Positions 45,356 through 54,255 of a stretch of 64,000 nucleotides of DNA are shown one piece after another. The position numbers and the translations under genes are program-made. Origin of the DNA: Bradyrhizobium sp. CCBAU 53421 (GTDB lineage Bacteria > Pseudomonadota > Alphaproteobacteria > Rhizobiales > Xanthobacteraceae); contig NZ_CP030047.1 of the NCBI RefSeq assembly GCF_015291625.1, positions 6,138,001 through 6,202,000 on the forward strand, read 5' to 3'. Below the pieces are notes generated by a model. It saw only the letters and a program-made list of their open reading frames with translations. It did not search any database and was not told where the DNA came from. Each line of letters begins with the position of its first letter. The stretch's first letter is position 1.

Positions 45356-46804
45356 ATGGCGCGCGCATTGATGATTCAGGGAGCCGGTTCGGATGTGGGC
45401 AAGTCGCTCATCGTCGCCGGCCTCGCGCGTGCCGCGAGACGACGCGGCCTGCGCGTGCTGCCGTTCAAGCCGCAGAACATGTCGAATAATGCCGCCGTGA
45501 CCGTCGACGGCGGCGAGATCGGGCGCGCGCAGGCGCTGCAGGCGCTCGCTGCCGGCGTCGAGCCGCATACCGACATGAACCCGGTGCTGCTGAAGCCGGA
45601 AACCGATGTCGGCGCGCAGGTCATCGTGCACGGCAAGCGGATTGCGACCGCCCGCGCGCGCGAATATGCGGGCATGAAACCATCGCTGATGGGCGCGGTG
45701 CTGGAGAGCTTTGCGCGCCTGAAGGCGCGCGCCGACCTCGTGCTGGTCGAAGGCGCCGGCAGCCCCGCCGAGGTCAATCTGCGCCAGTCCGATATCGCCA
45801 ATATGGGCTTTGCGCGGAGGGCCGACGTGCCCGTGGTGCTGGTTGGCGACATCGACCGCGGCGGCGTGATCGCGCAGCTCGTCGGCATCAAGACGGTGAT
45901 CGACCCCGATGATGCCGCGATGATCCACGGCTTCGTCATCAACAAATTCCGCGGTGATCCCTCGCTGTTCGACGACGGCTACCGCCTGATCGAGGCGCGC
46001 ACCGCGTGGCACGGCTTTGGCGTGCTGCCGTGGTTCGCCCGCGCCGGTGAGCTCCCGGCCGAAGATGCGCTTGGGCTGGGCGAGGCGCGCAGGCCCGGCC
46101 AGTGCAAGATCGCGTTTTTGGCGCTGTCGCGGATCGCCAATTTCGACGATCTCGATCCTCTGAAGCTCGAGCCCGGCGTCGATCTCGTGATGGTACGTCC
46201 GGGCGAAGCCATCCCGGGTGATGCGAGGTTGGTCATCCTGCCCGGCTCGAAATCGACCCGCGGCGATCTCGCTTTCCTGCGCGCGCAGGGCTGGGACATC
46301 GATCTTCTTGCGCATCATCGCCGCGGCGGCCATGTCCTTGGCCTGTGCGGCGGGTACCAGATGCTTGGCGAGAGCGTCGCCGATCCTGATGGGATCGAGG
46401 GTCCCGCCGGCGAAACGCCCGGGCTCGGGCTTCTCGATGTGGCCACCGTCATGACCGAACAGAAGACGCTGACCCGCGTCAGCGCGGCGCATGCCGCGAC
46501 CGGTCAACCGATCAGCGCCTACGAAATCCACATCGGACGCACCGACGGCCCGGATCGCGCGCGGCCCTTCTCGATGCTTGACGGCTCGCCGGAAGGCGCC
46601 ATGTCGCGTGACGGGCGCGTTCACGGCAGCTATCTGCACGGCCTGTTCGCATCGGACGGATTTCGCAAGGCGTTCCTCGCGCAGCTCGATATCCCTGCCG
46701 CGGATCAGCCGTACGGCGCCAGGGTCGAGAGCGCACTCGACGCGCTGGCCGCGCACATCGAGGCCCATCTCGATGTCGAGGGCCTGCTCGCGCTGGCGCG
46801 TTAG
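45356..46804 (+). CDS. cobQ: cobyric acid synthase
   Basis: 482 residues. CobQ amidates side chains b, d, e and g of adenosylcobyrinic acid a,c-diamide with ATP and glutamine. The dethiobiotin-synthetase-like P-loop [10 protein letters not shown] is at 8-17, and the conserved [13 protein letters not shown] follows. The C-terminal glutaminase domain has Cys331 ([14 protein letters not shown]) and ends with [13 protein letters not shown]. It is complete. Confidence 0.96.
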   Translation: MARALMIQGAGSDVGKSLIVAGLARAARRRGLRVLPFKPQNMSNNAAVTVDGGEIGRAQALQALAAGVEPHTDMNPVLLKPETDVGAQVIVHGKRIATARAREYAGMKPSLMGAVLESFARLKARADLVLVEGAGSPAEVNLRQSDIANMGFARRADVPVVLVGDIDRGGVIAQLVGIKTVIDPDDAAMIHGFVINKFRGDPSLFDDGYRLIEARTAWHGFGVLPWFARAGELPAEDALGLGEARRPGQCKIAFLALSRIANFDDLDPLKLEPGVDLVMVRPGEAIPGDARLVILPGSKSTRGDLAFLRAQGWDIDLLAHHRRGGHVLGLCGGYQMLGESVADPDGIEGPAGETPGLGLLDVATVMTEQKTLTRVSAAHAATGQPISAYEIHIGRTDGPDRARPFSMLDGSPEGAMSRDGRVHGSYLHGLFASDGFRKAFLAQLDIPAADQPYGARVESALDALAAHIEAHLDVEGLLALAR

Positions 46805-46837
46805 CGCTGAATGAAATCAGCTCGAACGGCGACGGCG

Positions 46838-47040
46838 CTGTGCTCCCTCTCCCGTTCTTCACGGGGTCGAGACGAGCGAAGCCCGCACTGGGGCGAGCCC
46901 ACATCTGCCTGATTTCGGAATATTGGAAAAATATCCGTGAGTTGCCCGACGTGTCAAGTAGTCCGGTCGAACGCCGGCCACTGCCGGCTACTGTGCATGG
47001 GGTTGTTTTCGATATTTTGGCAAGCGACTGCCCCCGCAAG
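46838..47040. repeat. intergenic stretch, possible dispersed-repeat remnant
   Basis: The 273 bp between convergent cobQ and cobC hold no credible gene. CTCCCTCTCCCGTTCTTCAC near 46850 and GAGTTGCCCGACGTGTCAAG near 46940 resemble phrases often seen in intergenic repeats of Bradyrhizobium and relatives (recognition from memory). The stretch also looks less GC-rich than the genes (TTGGAAAAATATCC, GTTGTTTTCGATATTTTGG). Short frames in it, such as one with CPTC, are not believed. Confidence 0.4.
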
Positions 47041-47077
47041 TGACCGCTCGCGGGGCGAGGTGACGCCGAGTTCGTCG

Positions 47078-48046
47078 CTAGACCGAAGACAGCACGGCGG
47101 AAAGGCGCGACCATTCGGTCTCGTTGCCGGGCAAGCCGAGGCGCAGCCATCCCGGCTTCTGGCGGAAGACCCGCGACCAGATCAGCCCACGCGCAAGTCT
47201 CTCCTGCGCAGCCAGCGCGTTGCCGGTCTCGTAGAGCCGAAACAACGGAGCGCCGCCGAGCAGCATCCAACCTTGCGATCGCGCCTCCGCATCGAGCCTG
47301 CGGCAGTCGTCGGCCAGCCTTGCGATTGTCGCCTTTGCCCAGGCGTGATCGCGCAAGGCGCGCCGTCCGATCGCAATCGCCGCGCCCGACACCGGCCATG
47401 GACCCGCCATCGCCGCAAGCGCGGCGATATCCGGCTCGCTGCCGACGGCGAAGCCGAGCCGCAAGCCGGCAAGCCCGTAAAATTTGCCGAATGAACGCAG
47501 GATCAGAAGACCCGGCTGTCCCGCATCTCCCGCAAGCGACAATTCGGGTACCGCGTCCGCGAAACTCTCGTCGATCACAAGTCTGCCAACGCGCGGCAAC
47601 AGCGCGAGCAGTTCGCGCCGATCATGGTGCCTGCCATCCGGATTGTTCGGATTGACGACGACGGCAAGATCAGCCCCGGCAAGCGCGTCGAGATCGGACA
47701 CCTCGGCAACGTCCCAACCGGTGGCCGACAATATCCCGGCATACTCATTGTAGGTCGGCGCAAGAATCCGCGCCCGCCCGCGTGGCGCGAGATGCGGCAG
47801 CATCTGAATGGTGGCCTGCGCACCGCCCATTGCCACGATCGGCGCGTCAGTGCCGTAAGCCTGCCGCGCGGCGGCGTGCAGCGACTCGATCTCGGATCGC
47901 GACGGCAACGCACTCCATTGCCGCGGCTCGACATCGACGAAGGGATAAGGCACCCGATTGATCCCGGTCGACAGGTCGATCCAGTCTTCCGCGGTGCCGC
48001 CGAAGCGCTGCTGGGCAACATCGAGATTTCCGCCGTGCTCGCGCAT
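47078..48046 (-). CDS. cobC: threonine-phosphate decarboxylase / aminotransferase-like CobC
   Basis: 322 residues of the fold-type I PLP enzymes. The PLP lysine is Lys188 in LRSFGKFYGLAGLRLGF, and VNPNNPDGR is intact. In the aerobic pathway CobC supplies (R)-1-amino-2-propanol O-phosphate for the f side chain, working with CobD. It starts HGGNLDVAQQRFGG, the usual CobC opening. It follows cobD by 12 bp on the minus strand. Confidence 0.93.
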   Translation of the reverse strand: MREHGGNLDVAQQRFGGTAEDWIDLSTGINRVPYPFVDVEPRQWSALPSRSEIESLHAAARQAYGTDAPIVAMGGAQATIQMLPHLAPRGRARILAPTYNEYAGILSATGWDVAEVSDLDALAGADLAVVVNPNNPDGRHHDRRELLALLPRVGRLVIDESFADAVPELSLAGDAGQPGLLILRSFGKFYGLAGLRLGFAVGSEPDIAALAAMAGPWPVSGAAIAIGRRALRDHAWAKATIARLADDCRRLDAEARSQGWMLLGGAPLFRLYETGNALAAQERLARGLIWSRVFRQKPGWLRLGLPGNETEWSRLSAVLSSV

Positions 48047-48058
48047 GCACCGCTCCCT

Positions 48059-49015
48059 TTACGCCAGCGCCAGGGCGACGAACGCCGCGGCCAACAGCAT
48101 CATGGCGTAACGATAGAGTTTCAGCCCGGTGAGGATGTCAGCGGCAGCCGGATCACGCGCCCTCTCGTTCAGCCAGGGCTCATCCGCGACGTGACCGTGA
48201 TAGATGCGGGGGCCGCTGAGCCGCACGCCGAGCGCGCCGGCCATCGCCGCCTCCGGCCAGCCGGCATTCGGCGAGCGATGGCGGCTTGCGTCGCGCAGCA
48301 TGCACGACCAGGCCTGCGAACGATGCGGGGCCAGCAGCGCGAACAGCAGGCCGGTCAGCCGCGCCGGAATGATGTTGGCGAGATCGTCGATCCGGGCGGC
48401 GGCCCAGCCGAACGCCTCGTGCCGCTCGGTGCGATGGCCGATCATCGAGTCCAACGTGTTGACCGCCTTGTAGCCAAGAATTCCCGGCAGGCCGAACAAC
48501 GCCCCCCAGAACACCGGCGCCACGATGCCGTCCGATGCATTCTCGGCAAGGCTTTCGATGGTCGCGCGCGCGATGCCGGCGTCGTCGAGTGTTGCCGGAT
48601 CGCGTCCGACGATCTGCGCGACCGCCGCACGCGCGGCCGCGATGTCGCCGGACGCAAGCGGATTGGCCACCGCGGCAACATGATCATGCAGCGAACGCAG
48701 GGCAACCAGCGGCCACGCCAGCACACCGACAAGGACGACGCGAACCCATCCGGATGCGAGCCAAGACTGTACGGCCCAACCTAGCGCCGTCGCCAGCGCG
48801 ATCACCAGGATGGCAGCCGCGACACCGGCGACGCGACGAAACGCCGGCGGATCGGAGGCCCGGTTCCAGGCGGTATCGACGAGATGGATCAGCCGGCCGA
48901 GCCAGGTCACGGGATGGCCGATGCGGGCAAACAGCCACGCCGGCCAGCCGACCAAGGCGTCCACAGCCATCGCCACCGCCATCGCTCCCGCAAAACCCAC
49001 GCACCCTCTCCTCAC
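48059..49015 (-). CDS. cobD: adenosylcobinamide-phosphate synthase (CobD/CbiB)
   Basis: 318 residues. The start is the GTG at 49015 with a perfect AGGAGG six bases upstream. Internal ATGs at 48982 and 48970 would cut the first membrane helix, and the open frame running up to 49912 is read-through. It is an integral membrane protein with about five helices. LVGWPAWLFARIGHPVTWLG, ATIESLAENASDGIVAPVFW, ALFGLPGILGYKAVNTLDSM and the C-terminal PNAGWPEAAMAGALGVRL are typical. It joins the aminopropanol arm to cobyric acid. Confidence 0.94.
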   Translation of the reverse strand: MRRGCVGFAGAMAVAMAVDALVGWPAWLFARIGHPVTWLGRLIHLVDTAWNRASDPPAFRRVAGVAAAILVIALATALGWAVQSWLASGWVRVVLVGVLAWPLVALRSLHDHVAAVANPLASGDIAAARAAVAQIVGRDPATLDDAGIARATIESLAENASDGIVAPVFWGALFGLPGILGYKAVNTLDSMIGHRTERHEAFGWAAARIDDLANIIPARLTGLLFALLAPHRSQAWSCMLRDASRHRSPNAGWPEAAMAGALGVRLSGPRIYHGHVADEPWLNERARDPAAADILTGLKLYRYAMMLLAAAFVALALA

Positions 49016-49100
49016 CGCGATCCTCCTGATGCGCAAGACATCGGCGGAGTGCAAGCCCTTCGGAGCGGATTTCGGCTTTGTCTTTTGCCGCGATTGATGG

Positions 49101-49138
49101 TTAGAGCGTTTTCGAGGCGAAGCGGAGACCGGTTCGCA
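49101..49138. repeat. partial dispersed palindromic repeat
   Basis: TTAGAGCGTTTTCGAGGCGA followed by AGCGGAGACCGGTTCGC resembles the left half of an intergenic palindromic repeat common in Bradyrhizobium (from memory). The usual right half, with the GAAAACGC complement, is missing. It lies just ahead of the cobP ribosome binding site. Confidence 0.4.
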
Positions 49139-49150
49139 ACGGGAGACCAT

Positions 49151-49654
49151 ATGACCGTCATTCTGATCACCGGCGGAGCCCGGTCCGGAAAAAGCCGCCG
49201 CGCCGAATTGCGCGCGCGCAGCTTTCCAGGTCAGCCGGTCTATGTCGCCACCGCCGAGGCGCTCGACGCGGAAATGGATGAGCGCATCGCGATGCATCGC
49301 GCACGCCGCAGCCGCGACTGGATCGAACGCGAGGTGCCGCTCGACCTCGTGGAGGCATTGGCCGAGACCGATGGCGGCGGCGCAAGGCTGGTCGATTGCC
49401 TGACGCTGTGGCTGTCCAATTTGCTGCATGCGGAGCGCGACTGGTCGCGGGAAGTCACGCGGCTGGCGGACGCGCTGCCACGCCAGCACAGCCCGGTCAT
49501 CATGGTCACCAACGAGGTGGGCTTCGGCATCGTGCCCGACAATGCGCTGGCGCGGACCTTCCGCGACGCCGCAGGGCTCATGAACCAGAGCATTGCAGGT
49601 GCGGCGGACGAGGTCGAGTTCGTCGTCGCAGGCCTGCCGATGAAGCTGAAATGA
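49151..49654 (+). CDS. cobP: adenosylcobinamide kinase/guanylyltransferase
   Basis: 167 residues. The ATG at 49151 follows GGGAGA. The P-loop GGARSGKS is at 8-15. MDERIAMHRARR contains His49, equivalent to the guanylylated histidine of CobU. LVDCLTLWLSNLL and VTNEVGFGIVPDNALARTFRD are conserved. It phosphorylates adenosylcobinamide and adds GMP to form AdoCbi-GDP. The plus-strand run cobP-bluB-DUF1488-like-cbtB-cbtA begins here. Confidence 0.95.
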   Translation: MTVILITGGARSGKSRRAELRARSFPGQPVYVATAEALDAEMDERIAMHRARRSRDWIEREVPLDLVEALAETDGGGARLVDCLTLWLSNLLHAERDWSREVTRLADALPRQHSPVIMVTNEVGFGIVPDNALARTFRDAAGLMNQSIAGAADEVEFVVAGLPMKLK

Positions 49655-49685
49655 ATCCGCGAGCGATCCAGTCAAAGGCCCCGCG

Positions 49686-50318
49686 ATGATCTCTTTCGAC
49701 GATGCGTTTCGCCGGCAATTGCACGAGCTGTTCGTGTGGCGGCGCGACGTGCGCCGCTTCCGCGCCGATCCGCTACCGGACGGCGCGATCGAGCGGCTGA
49801 TCGAGATCGCCTGCCTTTCGCCTTCGGTCGGGTTGAGCCAGCCCTGGCGGTTCGTCATTGTCGACGATACGGCACGGCGCCGCGCTGTCATCGAGGACTT
49901 CAAGAGCTGCAACGCCGACGCGCTGCGATCCTATTCCGGCGAGCGTGCGGCGAAATATGCTGCCTTGAAACTATCGGGTCTCGAAGAGGCGCCCGGCCAT
50001 CTCGCCGTGTTCGCCGAGAAGAGCGATCAGATCGGCTCCGGCCTCGGCCGCGCGACGATGCCGGAGACGACGGAATATTCGGTGGTGGCCGCGATCTGCT
50101 CGATGTGGCTGGCCGCGCGTGCCGAAGGCATCGGACTCGGCTGGGTGTCGATCCTCAATCCAGTCCGCATTGGTGAAATCCTTGAGATACCGGCCTCCTG
50201 GAAGTTTGTCGGCTACCTCTGCATCGGGTATCCCGAGGCGGAATGTGACCGTCCGGAGCTCGAGCAGGCCAAGTGGGAATCGCGGCGAGGCCCGGATGAA
50301 TTCACCATCCGACGCTGA
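49686..50318 (+). CDS. bluB: 5,6-dimethylbenzimidazole synthase
   Basis: 210 residues of the flavin-destructase branch of the nitroreductase fold. BluB breaks down FMNH2 with O2 to make the lower ligand of B12. RRDVRRFRADPLPDGAIERL, SPSVGLSQPWRFVIV and RAEGIGLGWVSILNP are diagnostic. An Asp/Ser pair expected for activity fits this region. It overlaps the following small gene by 23 bp. Confidence 0.95.
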   Translation: MISFDDAFRRQLHELFVWRRDVRRFRADPLPDGAIERLIEIACLSPSVGLSQPWRFVIVDDTARRRAVIEDFKSCNADALRSYSGERAAKYAALKLSGLEEAPGHLAVFAEKSDQIGSGLGRATMPETTEYSVVAAICSMWLAARAEGIGLGWVSILNPVRIGEILEIPASWKFVGYLCIGYPEAECDRPELEQAKWESRRGPDEFTIRR

Positions 50319-50628
50319 GCAATCCCAGATCGGCAGCGACGCCGCCCACTGGCGCGCCGACATTACTTCCCTGGTCTTTCCGCTCCCGGAGCACGGCGCC
50401 ATCTGCGCGGTGCATCGGGGCGCGTTTCGGACGCTGCTTGGCACCGACCCGACCCCGGAAGCCTGCATCGGCTATTTCGCGCGGTATGAAAGCGCGTTCA
50501 GGGCGGCCGCGGGTGCCAAGATTGTGCGCAAGCGCATTCCGCCGGGAACAAATTTGCATCTTACCAGTCGCGACATCGCCCGAAAGCTGCTAGAAGCCGA
50601 CCAAATCGAACGTGGAGAACGACCATGA
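50296..50628 (+). CDS. small protein, possibly DUF1488-like
   Basis: 110 residues from the ATG at 50296 (GGCGAGG upstream). It overlaps bluB by 23 bp and cbtB by 4 bp, so it is inside the operon. The core SLVFPLPEHGAICAVHRGAFRTLLG, then CIGYFARYESAFRAAAGAKI and a final LTSRDIARKL, follows the pattern of the DUF1488 family (short domain ending in a YVLTxxD-like motif). The assignment is tentative. No metal-binding motif is seen. A link to cobalt uptake or lower-ligand synthesis is suggested only by position. Confidence 0.65.
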   Translation: MNSPSDAEQSQIGSDAAHWRADITSLVFPLPEHGAICAVHRGAFRTLLGTDPTPEACIGYFARYESAFRAAAGAKIVRKRIPPGTNLHLTSRDIARKLLEADQIERGERP

Positions 50629-50822
50629 GCCAATCCCCGGTCATGCAAACCCAGGTTACGCATCTGCCGGTCGCCACCCGACAAGTCGGACGGCTTGCCC
50701 AGTCCCTGATGGCGATGACGCTCGGCCTGTTCATCGTTGGCGTGGTCGGCTTTTCGCACATCGACGTGATCCACAACGCTGCGCACGACGTGCGCCATTC
50801 CAACGCATTCCCCTGCCACTGA
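50625..50822 (+). CDS. cbtB: cobalt transporter subunit CbtB
   Basis: 65 residues with one membrane helix (about 29-45). The conserved C-terminal histidine motif HNAAHDVRHSNAFPCH ends the protein, as in CbtB. CbtB and CbtA form a predicted cobalt importer that is usually under B12 control. The start overlaps the preceding gene by 4 bp and it ends 10 bp before cbtA. Confidence 0.93.
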   Translation: MSQSPVMQTQVTHLPVATRQVGRLAQSLMAMTLGLFIVGVVGFSHIDVIHNAAHDVRHSNAFPCH

Positions 50823-50832
50823 TCCGCTCGGC

Positions 50833-51570
50833 ATGAGCACGTTTCGCTCGATCGTCTTCTCGTCGGTCATTGCCGGATTCATCGTTGGGCTGATCGTCGC
50901 GGCGGTCCAGCAGTTCGGCACCGTTCCCCTGATCCTCAGGGCCGAGGTCTATGAGAAGGCGGCCGAGCACAAGCACGAAGCCGCCGCGCCGCCGCAGGTG
51001 ACCCTTGTCCACGATCATGCGGATCATGATCATGGCGCCGAGGCGTGGGAGCCGCGCGACGGTCTGGAGCGCAACCTCTATACCGCTGGCGCGAATATCC
51101 TGACCGCGATCGGCTTTGCGCTGCTGCTTGGCGGCTTCCTCGCGGTCCGCAGCGGCGCCACCGGCGAGCCGATCTCGTGGCACGAAGGCTTGATGTGGGG
51201 CCTCGCGGGTTTCGCCGTCTTCACGCTAGCCCCGGGCCTCGGGCTGCCGCCCGAACTGCCGGGCGTCCCCGCTGCCCCACTGCTCTCGCGTCAGATCTGG
51301 TGGACGACAGCGGTGCTGGCGACATCAGCCGGCCTCGGGCTGATCGTTTTTCGGCGCTCGATGCCGGCCGCGATCGCCGGCGTCGTCCTGATCATGCTGC
51401 CGCATCTGATCGGCGCGCCCGAGCTGGAGCATGTCGAGACCAATGTGCCCTCGTCATTGTCGCATCAGTTCGTGGTCGCGGTCACGCTGACCAGCCTCGT
51501 GTTCTGGTCCTTGCTCGGCGGCTTGACCAGCGCCGCGTTCGCCTATTTCGATCGGCCCGCGTCGGCGTGA
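50833..51570 (+). CDS. cbtA: cobalt transporter subunit CbtA
   Basis: 245 residues with about six membrane helices. Between the first and second helix lies a histidine-rich loop (HKHEAAAPP, then VHDHADHDHGAE at about residues 60-70), probably a metal-binding site. FRSIVFSSVIAGFIVGLIVA, GLMWGLAGFAVFTLAPGLGLPPELPG (in parts) and LPHLIGAP are CbtA blocks. It ends the plus-strand cob run. Confidence 0.93.
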   Translation: MSTFRSIVFSSVIAGFIVGLIVAAVQQFGTVPLILRAEVYEKAAEHKHEAAAPPQVTLVHDHADHDHGAEAWEPRDGLERNLYTAGANILTAIGFALLLGGFLAVRSGATGEPISWHEGLMWGLAGFAVFTLAPGLGLPPELPGVPAAPLLSRQIWWTTAVLATSAGLGLIVFRRSMPAAIAGVVLIMLPHLIGAPELEHVETNVPSSLSHQFVVAVTLTSLVFWSLLGGLTSAAFAYFDRPASA

Positions 51571-51589
51571 CGCCCTGTCTGATCGCGCG

Positions 51590-51616
51590 GCCGCTCAGCT
51601 CGCCTGCCTGAGCGGC
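51590..51616. terminator. bidirectional hairpin over the 3' end of the CoA-transferase gene
   Basis: GCCGCTCAG (51590-51598) and CTGAGCGGC (51608-51616) form a perfect 9-bp stem with a 9-nt loop. It includes the last codons and stop of the minus-strand CoA-transferase and lies 19 bp beyond the cbtA stop. Confidence 0.55.
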
Positions 51617-52866
51617 TTGGCGGCCCGCAACTCCCTGTCCTGCACCAGCACCTTCTCAGGATAGAGCTGGTCGATTTCCTGCTCGGACAGCCCGAGTTCG
51701 CCCAGGATCTCCTCATTGTGCTCGCCGAGCAGATCGGCCCTCAGCTCGGTGCGCTGCGGCCATTCCGAAAAGCGCATCGGCGCGCCCGGGATCGCAAACT
51801 GTCCGATCCGGGGATCGCTGACATGGCGGACCGTACCGCGCTCGATCAAATGCGGCTGCGCCATCGCGTCATTCAAGGTCAGCACCGGCGCGCATGGAAT
51901 CCGCTCCTGCTCCAGCGCGGCGATGGCGGCTTCACGCGAGGGGAACGTCTTGAGCCAGGCTTCGACGATCTCTCCCACCAGCACCCTGTTGTCGGCACGG
52001 GCGCGCGCAGACTCGAATCGTGGATCGTTCTCGAGCTCCGGCCGCCCCAGCGCGCGCACCATCTGCGGCCATTGATGCGCCAGCGCGCAGATCACGAGAA
52101 ACTCGCCGCGGCCGCAATCGAACACCCCGACCGGGCCGCCATTCGGGTGCAGCGAGCCCTCCCGCTGCGGCACGAAGCCATCCCCGCGCAGCGAGACCTT
52201 CGGCACGTTGGCTTCGTGCATATGGAAATAGGTGTCGAGCAGCGTCGACTCGATGAACTGCCCCTCTCCGGTCCGCTCGCGATGAAGCAGGGCGAAACCG
52301 ACCGCCATCGCCGCGGCAACGCCGGTCGAGGCGTCTCCAATCGCGACCGGCACCTGCGCCGGCTTCCCGTCGGGATCGCCGATCACGCCGGTGATGCCGG
52401 CGAAAGCCTGCGCGATGTAGTCGAAGCCGGGCTTGTCGCTCAGCGGGCCGGTCTGTCCAGCGAACGAGATCGAGCACATGATCAGCCGCGGATTGATCGC
52501 CTTGAGCGTCTCGTAGCCAAGTCCGGCGCGCGCCATCACGCCGGGCGTAAAATTCTCCACCAGAACGTCGGCCTTGGCCGCGAGCCGGGTCAGGATCTGG
52601 CGGCTCTTCTCATGCTTGAAGTCGAGCGCGAGGCTGCGCTTCGAATGGTTCTGCTGGAAGAAATAGGTACTCTGCGACGTGTTCTTGTGGGCGGGATCGC
52701 GCGGCTTCAGGCCCTGGAAGCGCGATCGGTCGCCGAATGGCGCGAGCTCGATCTTGATCACGTCGGCGCCGGCTTCGGCCAGCAGACGCGTGCAGGTCGG
52801 GCCCGCGACGAACTGGGTGATATCGAGCACGCGGTAACCGGTCAGCATTTTCGGAGGCAGGGTCAT
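51595..52866 (-). CDS. type III CoA-transferase (CaiB/BaiF family)
   Basis: 423 residues from the ATG at 52866, 1 bp after the GST stop. The longer open frame upstream is read-through of the GST gene. LTGYRVLDITQFVAGPTCTRLLAEAGADVIKIE is the family N-terminus (read in parts). The catalytic aspartate is in IGDASTG (about residue 178), aligned with Asp169 of formyl-CoA transferase. It would move CoA between carboxylic acids. It is the last gene of a five-gene minus-strand cluster. Confidence 0.92.
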   Translation of the reverse strand: MTLPPKMLTGYRVLDITQFVAGPTCTRLLAEAGADVIKIELAPFGDRSRFQGLKPRDPAHKNTSQSTYFFQQNHSKRSLALDFKHEKSRQILTRLAAKADVLVENFTPGVMARAGLGYETLKAINPRLIMCSISFAGQTGPLSDKPGFDYIAQAFAGITGVIGDPDGKPAQVPVAIGDASTGVAAAMAVGFALLHRERTGEGQFIESTLLDTYFHMHEANVPKVSLRGDGFVPQREGSLHPNGGPVGVFDCGRGEFLVICALAHQWPQMVRALGRPELENDPRFESARARADNRVLVGEIVEAWLKTFPSREAAIAALEQERIPCAPVLTLNDAMAQPHLIERGTVRHVSDPRIGQFAIPGAPMRFSEWPQRTELRADLLGEHNEEILGELGLSEQEIDQLYPEKVLVQDRELRAAKPLRQAS

Positions 52867-52867
52867 C

Positions 52868-53599
52868 TCAATTGTCCAGTCGTTGTGATTGTAGAGCTCC
52901 GGCAGGCGCGTCTCCGCTCGCCGGCCTCGTTCCAAACAGATTGCTGCGAGCCTGCGCGTCGAGCGTGCGCACCGCGCGCCGCCCGACCGCGAGCCCCTTC
53001 TGGAGCAGCGGCCGCGCGCGCAATGCGGCGAACCAGCGCCTGACGTGCGGGACATCGTCGAGCGTGAAACGCTGCGCCTTGTGGGTCATCACCCAGGGGA
53101 AACAGGCGATGTCGGCGATCGAATAGCAGTCGCCCGCGACATAGCTGCTCTCGCCCAGCCGATCGTTGAGCACACCGTAGAGACGCCGCGCCTCATTGCC
53201 ATAGCGCTCGACCGCATAGGGAATTTTGTCGGGCGCATAGAGCGCGAAGTGCCCGTTCTGCCCCAGCATCGGCCCGAGCGCGCTCATCTGCCACATCAAC
53301 CATTGCTGCACGCGATAGCGGCGATAGAGATCACGCGGATAGAACCTGCCGGTCTTTTCCGCGAGATACAGCAGGATCGCGCCCGACTCGAAGATCGTCA
53401 GCGGCCCGCCTCCGCCAGGCGGATCCCTGTCGACGATGACAGGTATCCGGCCGTTGGGATTGAGCTTTCGGAATTCGGCCTTGAACTGGTCGCCGCGCGA
53501 GATGTTGACCGGCACGACGGTGTACGGCAGCCCGCATTCCTCGAGCATGATCGAGACCTTCCAGCCATTCGGCGTCGGCGCGAAGTGAAGATCGATCAT
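52868..53599 (-). CDS. glutathione S-transferase family protein
   Basis: 243 residues. The N-terminal thioredoxin-like domain (MIDLHFAPTPNGWKVSIMLEE; NPNGRIPVIVD; FESGAILLYLAEKTGRF) precedes an all-helical domain (YSIADIACFPWV). NGWKVSIMLEE resembles the YfcG/Ure2-like (Nu) class. A 35-residue tail beyond the normal end is rich in Ala/Arg. It may act on a CoA thioester or aromatic intermediate of the cluster. It lies between a CoA-transferase and a DsbA-like gene. Confidence 0.9.
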   Translation of the reverse strand: MIDLHFAPTPNGWKVSIMLEECGLPYTVVPVNISRGDQFKAEFRKLNPNGRIPVIVDRDPPGGGGPLTIFESGAILLYLAEKTGRFYPRDLYRRYRVQQWLMWQMSALGPMLGQNGHFALYAPDKIPYAVERYGNEARRLYGVLNDRLGESSYVAGDCYSIADIACFPWVMTHKAQRFTLDDVPHVRRWFAALRARPLLQKGLAVGRRAVRTLDAQARSNLFGTRPASGDAPAGALQSQRLDN

Positions 53600-53617
53600 C
53601 GAATCCTCCGGCGCAGC

Positions 53618-54235
53618 TTAGGCCAGCTGCTTTTCGCGCGACAGCGAGAGGCCCGCCTCCTGCAGCCGCCGCTCGAGCATCGGCACGCGGTCGTTGCCCC
53701 AGAACTGTTCGCCGCGAAACACGCAGATCGGCACGCCGAAGATATGATCGCCCTGGCTCTCCTGCTGCGCCTCCTCATATTCGCGTCGGCCCTCACCTTC
53801 GAAATAGCTACGGAATTCGGCACCGGACATCCCGAGCGACTCGATGAAGCGTTCCACCGCATCGACCTCGTCGACCGCGAGCTCGCGGCGGAAGAACAGC
53901 TCGTAGACCAGACGGCTGTATTCGATCAGCCGCCCCTGCTTTTCCGCGAACAGCCCGCCGATCAGCGCCGGTGCCGTGTCGAAGATCTTCAGCGGGCCGC
54001 GGATGATCTTCTTGTCACCACGCTCGTTCGCGCTTCGCCGCGCATCCATGTAGGAATACTTGACCTTGTATTCCGAATAGACGCTGCGCTGGCCGGAACC
54101 CTTGATCCGGAGCTGGAACGGCCGCCACTGCACCTTGATGTCGAACTTCTCCTCGAGCTCGAACACCGGATCGAATGCCAGCCAGGCATAGGGGCTCTTG
54201 TAGTCCGAATACATCTTGAGAACTTCGCGGGACAT
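53618..54235 (-). CDS. DsbA/2-hydroxychromene-2-carboxylate isomerase family protein
   Basis: 205 residues. The ATG at 54235 follows GGAGAG. There is a thioredoxin fold with a helical insert of the kappa-GST/HCCA-isomerase type. The N-terminal YSDYKSPYAWLAFDPVFELE carries the Ser-Pro motif in place of CxxC, and GVPICVFRGEQFWGNDRV ends the fold. Such enzymes isomerise aromatic ring-cleavage intermediates with glutathione. Together with the adjoining GST this points to degradation of an aromatic acid (inference). The substrate is not known. Confidence 0.88.
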   Translation of the reverse strand: MSREVLKMYSDYKSPYAWLAFDPVFELEEKFDIKVQWRPFQLRIKGSGQRSVYSEYKVKYSYMDARRSANERGDKKIIRGPLKIFDTAPALIGGLFAEKQGRLIEYSRLVYELFFRRELAVDEVDAVERFIESLGMSGAEFRSYFEGEGRREYEEAQQESQGDHIFGVPICVFRGEQFWGNDRVPMLERRLQEAGLSLSREKQLA

Positions 54236-54255
54236 GGTCTCTCCTTTGTCGATTG

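Noticed and set aside
46937..47494. Plus-strand frame of 185 codons with a CPTC motif behind cobQ
   Set aside because: It begins in the intergenic repeat-like stretch and then runs antisense to cobC, with no consistent family or ribosome binding site.
48059..49912. 617-codon minus-strand frame containing cobD
   Set aside because: The upstream half is antisense to cobP and bluB. A GTG with AGGAGG at 49015 gives a normal CobD.
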